Below are positions 21,644-27,034 of a DNA stretch of 35,601 nt, piece by piece; position 1 is the first letter of the stretch; each line of letters begins with the position of its first letter. A program made the position numbers and the translations under genes. Source of the stretch: a virus; IMG/VR virus record IMGVR_UViG_3300005467_000029, positions 1-35,601 of that record. One strand, written 5' to 3'. A model generated the notes under the pieces. That model made no database searches. It saw nothing but the letters and a program-made list of their open reading frames with translations, and was not told where the DNA came from.

Positions 21644-21906
21644 AGCTTCTTCACCCAATCAGGGAGTGGAATTGCGTCGGCCGACACGACCACTTGCGCT
21701 GACTTCGGCTTGAGGACACCCGCGGCGTCGATGTGCTGCCACAGGTGCATGAACCCGCAGTGGAAGCAGTTGCTCACGATGTTCCAGACCGGCGCCTGGT
21801 AGCGCACGATCACCATCACGCCGTCGGCCTTCGCTGTTCCACATTTGGGACAGGTCACTGCATCGACGGCCGCGCAGATCTCGTCCGGCCAGCGCTCACG
21901 TTCCAT
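21640..21906 (-). CDS. Zinc-ribbon protein, unknown function
   Basis: 88 residues; ATG 21904-21906, overlapping the end of the sigma-region-2-like gene by 11 bases. Four Cys form a ribbon: C19-x2-C22 (TCPKCGTAKADG) and C47-x2-C50 (NCFHCGFMHLW). Between and around them are strands (MVIVRYQAPVWNIVS, AQVVVSADAIPLPDW). One of about ten small Cys-cluster proteins in this window. Function not recognised. Confidence 0.65.
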   Translation of the reverse strand: MERERWPDEICAAVDAVTCPKCGTAKADGVMVIVRYQAPVWNIVSNCFHCGFMHLWQHIDAAGVLKPKSAQVVVSADAIPLPDWVKKL

Positions 21907-22252
21907 CGGGCGCGTCCTCCAGGCTCAGTGGTCTCTGATCGAGCACATCCGTGCTGCGGTAGGCGGCGTCGTAGGCAAGGCCTTTCATGCACTTGGCCAG
22001 CCAGACATACATCGCGCCACCGGAGATGAAGCGCCGGCGCTGACTCAGCCAGTGCACGACGGCGTCATGCACGAGCTCTTCAGGCCGGAGCCCGTCGACG
22101 TCGTAGCGAGTCAGATAGAGTGCCGCGGCCTCAAGGAGGGCGGGGTACAACAGTGCCAGGGCGGAAATTGCGTCGCTGCTGCGATTGCCCTCTACAGACA
22201 AGAACGTAGGGTGATCGGGTTTGATCTCGCCAAGTGATACCTCAGCTATCAC
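21896..22252 (-). CDS. Sigma-70 region-2-like protein (candidate subunit of a split sigma factor)
   Basis: 118 residues from a GTG at 22250-22252, overlapping the stop of the upstream region-4-like gene by 11 bases; the open frame continues upstream over that gene but reads as shadow. The pattern from about residue 35 matches ECF sigma region 2: YPALLEAAALYLTRYDVDGL, then LRPEELVHDAVVHWLS (the L-V-Q-E-A-F-like helix), MYVWLAKCMKGLAYDAAYRS (the Y-x-W-L-x-x-I helix) and RPLSLEDA. There is no region 4 in the chain. The gene just upstream supplies a region-4-like helix-turn-helix. Alternative: an unrelated helical protein. Confidence 0.5.
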   Translation of the reverse strand: MIAEVSLGEIKPDHPTFLSVEGNRSSDAISALALLYPALLEAAALYLTRYDVDGLRPEELVHDAVVHWLSQRRRFISGGAMYVWLAKCMKGLAYDAAYRSTDVLDQRPLSLEDAPDGT

Positions 22253-22745
22253 CAAGAAACTCTTTGAGGTGTTGCTTCGCCTTGGCGAGGCGCTCCATGA
22301 GAGAGCTCTGACTGACGCCCAGTTGCACGGCCGCCTCGCGGGTGCTGATGGGCGGATCGCCGTAGACCAGACGCATCGCCAGCAGTTGGGGAACGGTGAG
22401 CCTCGCGCGCTCATACAGTTCGTTGCGACCGGCTGCGTTGGAGGCCAGCTCCTCGAGCCATTGCTTCCGAGAGTCGTGGTCGGCCTCATCTTCGCGCTCG
22501 GCCTCGGCAATCCACTCCTCCGTCGCGATGATGAACGGCCGAGCGTTGCCCAAGAGCCACGCGCGGACGACAGCTTCAGCAACACGCACTTGGCCTTGGA
22601 TGACATCGCCCGCCGGCGTCAGCACCACAGGTTGGCCCTTCTCGCGGCTGCCGGGATCTACGTATGAGTGGCGATCGTCGAGGTTCGGGAACTCCAGCCG
22701 GTCGAAGTACTCAACGTAGGCGAGCGGCTGGCGCTGCTTCGTCAT
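22242..22745 (-). CDS. ParB-like N-domain with sigma region-4-type helix-turn-helix
   Basis: 167 residues; ATG at 22743-22745, within the end of the RuvC-like gene (35-base overlap). Residues 40-72 (VLTPAGDVIQGQVRVAEAVV, then PFIIA) resemble the ParB/sulfiredoxin N-domain pattern, in which D-G-x-I-x-x-G-x-x-R-x-x-A is typical. Residues 118-162 match sigma region 4: VPQLLAMRLVYGDPPISTREA, VQLGVSQSSLMERLAKAKQHL. It therefore may be a DNA-binding regulator or, together with the region-2-like protein downstream, the two parts of a phage sigma factor. Which of these is right cannot be decided by eye. Confidence 0.55.
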   Translation of the reverse strand: MTKQRQPLAYVEYFDRLEFPNLDDRHSYVDPGSREKGQPVVLTPAGDVIQGQVRVAEAVVRAWLLGNARPFIIATEEWIAEAEREDEADHDSRKQWLEELASNAAGRNELYERARLTVPQLLAMRLVYGDPPISTREAAVQLGVSQSSLMERLAKAKQHLKEFLGDS

Positions 22746-23331
22746 GTGCTGCCTCCATTGCAGGATCGATGGGGAGGGACGCTTGGTTTCCACGGGAAAG
22801 TCGGGGTTTCCGAACCTTTGGCTCTGGCTTGTCAAGGCCGAGCTCTTGCCGGCGCCGGCACATCGCCACGGCCCACGCATCGAGCGTGTCCTGCGACGAG
22901 TACTCGATGCCGTAGCGCTTGTAGAGCTCGACCGCGGCGTTCTTCTTGCTCAGCGCACCGTTGCCGCAGAGAACTTTCTTCCAGGTACCGGGCGCAATGA
23001 TGTGCAGGGGGATCCGGGCTTGATGGATGGCCAGCTTGATCACGCCGCCGAGCTCACCGATTGCGAACGCGCGCGTTGAACCTTGTGGCGAGCCATAGCT
23101 GTAACCCTCGATAGCAACTTCGTCGAGGCGGTTGTCCCTGATCGTTCGGCGGATCCACGCATCAAACATCTGGAGGCGCTCGGTCGCGCGCAGAGTTGTG
23201 CTGCCGACTGAGCCATGCCAAATCACGGCGCATCCCAACGGCAGCTCGGGAGTGGTTGGCTCGAGATTTTCAAGCAGCGCATAACCCGTCGATGTCAACG
23301 ACAGGTCGAGGCCGAGGATCCGCAGCGTCAC
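22711..23331 (-). CDS. RuvC-like Holliday junction resolvase
   Basis: 206 residues from a GTG at 23329-23331 that overlaps the upstream TGA (GTGA). The acidic catalytic set of RuvC is complete: D9 in ILGLDLSLTSTGYA, E75 in VAIEGYSYG, D148 and D151 in SQDTLDAWAVA. The helix LGGVIKLAIHQARIPLHII and PGTWKKVLCGNGALSKKN are also typical of RuvC and its phage relatives. Resolvases of this kind clear branched DNA before packaging. The last 45 residues are a basic tail (PKVRKPRLSRGNQ) without structure. A longer frame reading upstream lies over other genes and is not used. Confidence 0.88.
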   Translation of the reverse strand: MTLRILGLDLSLTSTGYALLENLEPTTPELPLGCAVIWHGSVGSTTLRATERLQMFDAWIRRTIRDNRLDEVAIEGYSYGSPQGSTRAFAIGELGGVIKLAIHQARIPLHIIAPGTWKKVLCGNGALSKKNAAVELYKRYGIEYSSQDTLDAWAVAMCRRRQELGLDKPEPKVRKPRLSRGNQASLPIDPAMEAAHDEAAPAARLR

Positions 23332-23576
23332 GAGGGTGGACCCGTGCCCTCGAGAAGCCGACGCCACCATTTCGACTCCATCCCCTTCACGGCGAACTCC
23401 ACCAGGTCGAAGAACACCGCGATCGCCAGACACAGAAAGGCTATCGCTATGGCGATAGGGTTTCTTGTGACCAGCGCCCACACGATGACCGCGTCGTAGA
23501 GCAGCCAGTACGCGTATGGGATACGCCGGCGCACCCATTCCAGTTTGCGGAGCCAGAGGTTGAGCGGGAGGCTCAC
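23328..23576 (-). CDS. Small two-helix membrane protein (82 aa)
   Basis: GTG start at 23574-23576 overlapping the stop of the replication-type HNH gene (GTGA). Residues 21-37 (YAYWLLYDAVIVWALV) and about 40-62 (PIAIAIAFLCLAIAVFFDLV) are hydrophobic helices joined by a very short turn (TRN); the N-terminus is basic (RKLEWVRRR) and the C-terminus is Lys/Arg-rich (KWWRRL). Such hairpin proteins resemble class II holins in outline, but the gene is placed among replication genes, so another membrane role is just as likely. No family recognised. Confidence 0.6.
   Translation of the reverse strand: MSLPLNLWLRKLEWVRRRIPYAYWLLYDAVIVWALVTRNPIAIAIAFLCLAIAVFFDLVEFAVKGMESKWWRRLLEGTGPPS
23441..23458 (-). 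other. Short perfect hairpin inside the small membrane-protein gene
   Basis: CTATCGC (23441-23447) and GCGATAG (23452-23458) are perfect inverted repeats with a 4-base loop. It lies in the code of the second membrane helix (Ala-Ile repeats), which may explain it, so any regulatory meaning is uncertain. Confidence 0.3.
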
Positions 23577-24583
23577 TTGAGCCTCGATAGATCGCCTGCG
23601 ACTGGTGGCGGCCGCCAGGCCTTCGGTTTGCCGGCATCAGCGCGGTGATCATTCTCGACGCGAAGCGATTGCGTGAAAAAAGCCAGCGAGCTGGGCGTCA
23701 TCGGGGGCTTCTGCTGTTTTGCCCATTCGATCTGTGACTCCATGCGCTCGATGATGTCATCGACTCCGAGGTAGGCATAGCTCACGATGAACTCGTCACA
23801 GAGCGCGACTTCGAGCGGGCTGAGCGTGCGTTTGAGTACGTCTTCGCTCACTCGCCTGGCCAGTTGGAGACTCAGGTCGTCAGCGTGGCCGTTCTGAACC
23901 GCATCAGAAAGCGCCTCACGGACTCCATGCGTTGCCTTCTTGGATGCATTACCGGGTACGGGTACGGGTTCTGGTTCGGGATCCGCGCGCGCGTGAGTGG
24001 CAACCGGCGGCCTTGTTTCACGTGGTGTTTCACCTGGATAAGTCAGGCGTTTCACATGGTCAGATGTCCACTTCTCGGCATTGCACCGCTTATGGAGGAC
24101 TCGAAGGTTCGAAAGGTCGTGAGAGCCACCTTTCGAAACCGGCACGACGTGGTCAACAACCATTGGCTCTGTGAGTTCCTTGCCGCACCATCCACAGGTC
24201 ATGCCGTCTCGCCCCAATAAGAAGGCCTTTGCTCCGGATGCCTCCTCACGTTTTGTAATCGAGTTCGCCAGCGCCTTCCTTTGCCGGTGCGCCTGGACTC
24301 GTGCTGTCGATTTCGCTGGCAAGCCTTGCTCGAATTCATGGATCGCGTATCCACCCTGAACCTCATCCCACATCCGGGCTTCCACGAGCTCGGCGATCAC
24401 TCGAATCGGCTTCCGTAGGCCGCGCACGAAGCCCTCGGCTTCGGCGGTGGTCATGAAACCGGTGGGGTCGACCATGTCGGCGCAGTAGGACCAAGAGAAC
24501 ACCCAGACCTTGAAGGCGGCATCACTCGATTCGCGCGCCTTAGGGTTGCGATGCAGCTTGTCGTCGAGCTTGATCCAGGTCAG
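23573..24583 (-). CDS. Replication-type phage protein with HNH nuclease domain; apparent CTG start
   Basis: 336 residues if translation starts at the CTG at 24581-24583, which overlaps the upstream TGA (CTGA) and lies 7 bases after GGGAGG. The first residues then read TWIKLDDKLHRNPKA, SSDAAFKVWVFSWSYCAD: the conserved start of a family of phage replication proteins. A GTG start at 24500-24502 would remove 27 of these residues. N-terminal winged-helix-like region 1-95, then HNH: C130-x2-C133, D144-H145 in VVDHVVPVSKGG, N159 and H165-x-x-C167. A linker rich in Pro/Glu/Val (about 190-205, from repeated GGTACG bases) precedes a helical C-terminal region with SPLEVALCDEFIVSYAYLG. Probably loads or organises the replisome; the HNH role is unclear. 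Confidence 0.75.
   Translation of the reverse strand: MTWIKLDDKLHRNPKARESSDAAFKVWVFSWSYCADMVDPTGFMTTAEAEGFVRGLRKPIRVIAELVEARMWDEVQGGYAIHEFEQGLPAKSTARVQAHRQRKALANSITKREEASGAKAFLLGRDGMTCGWCGKELTEPMVVDHVVPVSKGGSHDLSNLRVLHKRCNAEKWTSDHVKRLTYPGETPRETRPPVATHARADPEPEPVPVPGNASKKATHGVREALSDAVQNGHADDLSLQLARRVSEDVLKRTLSPLEVALCDEFIVSYAYLGVDDIIERMESQIEWAKQQKPPMTPSSLAFFTQSLRVENDHRADAGKPKAWRPPPVAGDLSRLK
24015..24059. repeat. Three direct copies of GTTTCAC[G/C/A]TGG, parS-half-site-like
   Basis: Copies at 24015-24025, 24027-24037 and 24049-24059 differ only at the eighth base. The first sits in TGTTTCACGTG, the left part of the bacterial parS consensus TGTTTCACGTGAAACA; the right half is not mirrored. All are inside the HNH gene. 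The phage encodes a ParB-like protein at 30582-32000, a possible binder. Another single copy (TGTTTCACC) is near 26342. Confidence 0.4.
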
Positions 24584-25419
24584 ACGAGTGCCTCCCGGAG
24601 CTGCTCTTGAACGTTGGCGAGCTCAGCCTTCAATGCGTCGCGCTTCTGCAGCAGCTTGACCACGTTGGCATACGGGGTCGCCGAGATTCCATTGGACGAT
24701 GCAACCGGCGCCTGGGTCGCCTTCGGTGCCCGCTTCGAGCTCCTGCGCTTCATGGTGGGTGCGGGGTTGAGACCGCGCGCTGCCGCGCGCTCAGCCTTTT
24801 CGATCGGCTCACAGGTCGAGCAGTAGCCGCCGTAGATTCCTGTGGCTGCAAACTCAGACGCGGGCTTGTCCTCACCACATCGCTTGCAATGCTTCAGCCG
24901 CGTGACCGACAGCGCCACCGTAGTGTTCGCTGAGGGATTGGTGGTGGTCGATTCGACTACTGTGTTCACGAGTTCCTCCTTGGTGGCGGCGGGCTTCTGA
25001 CTGGAACGCTGGCGCAGGAGTCGCATTTCGGTCTCCTCGGACTTCTGGATCTGCTGGCGCTTCTCAAGGGCACGCTGGTCGCTGGCTGCACGCACCGACT
25101 CGTTGTCCCTGTGCGCATAGCGCCGGTACTGCGCTCCGGGCTTCTTGGCCGCGGCCGGGTCGGTCCGGATGCCTTCGTAGTCAGCAGTCTTGGTGCGCCA
25201 CTCCACCATCGCCGGATCCACGAGGACCTGGTCGAGGCGCGCGGTGATGCGCTCGTACTGATCGGTCGTCGACGCGAGAACCGCGGTGCGCTCAAGGACA
25301 GCCGTGCAGATGCGCGGGTCTTCCATGTAGAGCGCTGGGAATGGCACGATCGGCTCAACAGGCGGCTGCTTAGTCGAATTCTCGGCCAGCAGGAAGCTCA
25401 GCGGCACTCGCTCGTTCAC
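24580..25419 (-). CDS. Helical protein with a zinc ribbon, unknown function
   Basis: 279 residues; GTG start at 25417-25419 (GTGA overlap). Ordered as: an N-terminal Pro-rich stretch, a helical part 36-70 (AVLERTAVLASTTDQYERI), a basic linker with HRDNESVRAASDQRALEKR, a ribbon C178-x2-C181...C200-x2-C203 (HCKRCGEDKPASEF, GYCSTCEP), an alkaline low-complexity stretch (KRRSSKRAPKA), and a final coiled-coil helix 255-278 (VVKLLQKRDALKAELANVQE). A DNA-binding role alongside the replication protein downstream is plausible. Not recognised as a named family. Confidence 0.6.
   Translation of the reverse strand: MNERVPLSFLLAENSTKQPPVEPIVPFPALYMEDPRICTAVLERTAVLASTTDQYERITARLDQVLVDPAMVEWRTKTADYEGIRTDPAAAKKPGAQYRRYAHRDNESVRAASDQRALEKRQQIQKSEETEMRLLRQRSSQKPAATKEELVNTVVESTTTNPSANTTVALSVTRLKHCKRCGEDKPASEFAATGIYGGYCSTCEPIEKAERAAARGLNPAPTMKRRSSKRAPKATQAPVASSNGISATPYANVVKLLQKRDALKAELANVQEQLREALV
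24591..24596 (-). promoter_or_regulatory. Shine-Dalgarno GGGAGG deciding the CTG start
   Basis: On the minus strand GGGAGG is followed by exactly 7 bases and then CTG (24581-24583). There is no ATG, GTG or TTG in that frame between an upstream in-frame TGA and 24502, so the conserved N-terminal residues can only be made from CTG or another non-standard codon. Confidence 0.55.
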
Positions 25420-25721
25420 CGCCCGACCTTTTCCCGCGAGCCATCAGCTCGGACCACATGGGTGACATAGCCAAAGGTGGGATGGACCTCAACATCGACG
25501 ATGCGGTCGAGGACCTTGACGGAGTCCATCGCGGCGATGAGCTGGTCGCACATCCGGAAGACCCGCTTGCTCAGCGTCTTGTCGTCCGCCTGGCCAGCGC
25601 GGCATGCCACGACGATCAGGTCGTGGGTGCTGATCTGCAGCCAGCGCAAGAGGTCGAGTCGGGTGTCCATGACGGCGTCGTCCTGCCGGCGGAAATACCG
25701 CAGCTGCTCGCGCTTGTTCAC
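25416..25721 (-). CDS. Small conserved-position protein, unknown function
   Basis: 101 residues with GTG at 25719-25721 overlapping the upstream TGA (GTGA). The first part is helical (KREQLRYFRRQDDAVMDTRL, DLLRWLQISTHDLIVVACR), the second beta-like (IVDVEVHPTFGYVTHVVRAD). Longer frames reaching upstream would cover the adjacent gene. No motif identified. Confidence 0.55.
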   Translation of the reverse strand: MNKREQLRYFRRQDDAVMDTRLDLLRWLQISTHDLIVVACRAGQADDKTLSKRVFRMCDQLIAAMDSVKVLDRIVDVEVHPTFGYVTHVVRADGSREKVGR

Positions 25722-26062
25722 AGGCGGACCTCGCGACGACCGCGGCCGTCGTACACATCGAGATAGCCGATGCCGAGGCTGACGACCTTGCACGACCAGC
25801 ACGTGCCGCAGGGTTCAGCGCGGTGGCCTTCGGGCCATCCCTTCGCCTTCTTGCCGATACGGCGCCCATTCGGCCACGCAAAGAAGCCGCCGGTGCCGTC
25901 CTGCACCGGTTTGCCCTCCTCGTTGACGAGGATGAGTCGCCGGCCGTTTAGCGTGTGGCGTTCGCCGAAGCACTCGAAGCTCATGTCGTGCATCAGGTCG
26001 CGCAGCTCGCTGAGAGCGAGGATCTCTGCGGAGGCGGCTTTCATTACCGTCTCGATCGTCAC
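25718..26062 (-). CDS. Small protein with C-x2-C-x2-C cluster, unknown function
   Basis: 114 residues; GTG at 26060-26062 overlaps the upstream TGA. N-terminal helix (AASAEILALSELRDLMHDMS) then strands with NGRRLILVNEEGKPVQDG and a basic FFAWPNGRRIGKKAKGW patch; near the end EPCGTCWSCKVVSLGIG has three Cys. It may bind a metal, but the fourth ligand is not evident. Unknown family. Confidence 0.55.
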   Translation of the reverse strand: MTIETVMKAASAEILALSELRDLMHDMSFECFGERHTLNGRRLILVNEEGKPVQDGTGGFFAWPNGRRIGKKAKGWPEGHRAEPCGTCWSCKVVSLGIGYLDVYDGRGRREVRL

Positions 26063-26370
26063 AGCGCGACCTCCATCTGCTCTTCCTCACCGCGACTGGC
26101 TAGCCTGATCGCATCGTTCCGGATGTCGATGAATGCGCTGATGGCAATGACACGAGCTTCCCGCAGCGGTCCGGTCGGCTTGCCTTCAGCTCTGGCTTTC
26201 AGGTAGGCGCGCTCGCATCGCTGCCACGACCTGTAGGCGCGCCAAATCCTGTACTGCAGGCCGAGGTCGACGCGAGCCCAGTGAGCTCTGCACATGAGCC
26301 ATGGGTCGCCTCGTTTCGTGGTGCCGAGGGGCCGGCCACAGTGTTTCACCGGACAAACGCGATCGCTCAT
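26059..26370 (-). CDS. Small basic zinc-finger-like protein
   Basis: 103 residues; ATG 26368-26370 overlapping the upstream stop (ATGA). The N-terminus carries C6-x4-C11 (VCPVKHCGRPLG) and C27-x2-H30 (LMCRAHW), the order of a small treble-clef-like site. A helix rich in Arg and Trp follows (YRIWRAYRSWQRCERAYLKAR) and a last helix (VIAISAFIDIRNDAIRLASR). Probably nucleic-acid-binding by composition. The family is common in phages but unnamed to my knowledge. Confidence 0.6.
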   Translation of the reverse strand: MSDRVCPVKHCGRPLGTTKRGDPWLMCRAHWARVDLGLQYRIWRAYRSWQRCERAYLKARAEGKPTGPLREARVIAISAFIDIRNDAIRLASRGEEEQMEVAL

Positions 26371-26543
26371 GTGATCCGCCCCTCGTCATCGAGGAAATCC
26401 GCCGCCCGGCGCAACCGACCCGCTGCGGTGACGTGGTGACGACGCTGCATGACCGGATCCGGTTCGAGGTCAGCCCGTTCGACGTCGCGACGCGCAAGCC
26501 GCATTAGCTCGAGGGCGATCTGGACGCGCTCTTCTGGCGTCAT
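26367..26543 (-). CDS. Small helical protein (58 aa), unknown function
   Basis: ATG at 26541-26543 overlapping the stop of the protease-like gene (ATGA); the upstream extension of the frame is over that gene. The product is two amphipathic helices: TPEERVQIALELMRLARRDV and RRHHVTAAGRLRRAADFLDD. Nothing more can be said. Confidence 0.55.
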   Translation of the reverse strand: MTPEERVQIALELMRLARRDVERADLEPDPVMQRRHHVTAAGRLRRAADFLDDEGRIT

Positions 26544-27034
26544 GTCGTTCGCGCAACCTGGTCTGGCCGCGGCGCGATGAACTGGTCGGCCCACCCGGTC
26601 CATTTGAATGGCTCGGCGTCATATTCAGGCGTGCCGACTGCGTCAGATGGATCCCACACCATGTGATCCCGGTACATGACGACGACGTGCCATTCACCCG
26701 GAAGCCGCTTGCTCTCGACCGTCGCTAACCAGTAGCCGGGTAGCACGAATCCCGAGAGGTCGCCTACGGAGATCCACTTGCCGTCGGCGCCAATGAGCAA
26801 TTGATCATCGCCGCGAAGGAACTGGTGCATCCAGAGCTCAAGGTGATAGCCCTGCTTGCGCAGCCACCCGTTGGCAAGGTCGAGGTGGTAATAACCCGTC
26901 TGGCCTTCGATCTGGACGAAATGCGGTACCTCCTCGTACTCGCGCTCGAGCACGCTGGCGATGCAGCACTTGAAGCAGTCGCCGGGATTCCCGTCTTCCT
27001 TCGTGCCGAGCATGCGCTGCTGGATCCTCTTCAC
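26540..27034 (-). CDS. Papain-fold (C39-like) cysteine protease
   Basis: 164 residues; GTG at 27032-27034 overlaps the HerA-like gene stop. Start of the domain is NPGDCFKCCIASVLE with a nucleophile candidate C20 on a helix, then VPHF, a GYHLELW strand, GYWLATVESKRLPGEWHVVVM with H116, and VWDPS with D128. The Cys-His-Asp order and the H-V-V-x...D-P motif fit the C39/BtrH-like papain fold. Peptidase or amide-transfer activity is expected; its target is unknown. Known phages carry similar genes in early regions without a defined role. Confidence 0.65.
   Translation of the reverse strand: MKRIQQRMLGTKEDGNPGDCFKCCIASVLEREYEEVPHFVQIEGQTGYYHLDLANGWLRKQGYHLELWMHQFLRGDDQLLIGADGKWISVGDLSGFVLPGYWLATVESKRLPGEWHVVVMYRDHMVWDPSDAVGTPEYDAEPFKWTGWADQFIAPRPDQVARTT

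Noticed and set aside
21896-22606. A single 236-residue protein covering the sigma-like region
   Set aside because: Its first half overlaps the region-4-like gene out of frame and is Ser/Arg-rich shadow; the GTG at 22252 gives a sensible start.
22711-23652. A 313-residue RuvC-like protein with a long N-terminal extension
   Set aside because: The extension is antisense-like Arg/Gly/Pro sequence over the membrane-protein gene; the coupled GTG at 23331 begins right before the catalytic Asp strand as usual for RuvC.
24015-24059. A true parS site
   Set aside because: Only the left half of the palindrome is present in each copy and the repeats are direct, not mirrored; kept as half-site-like repeats only.
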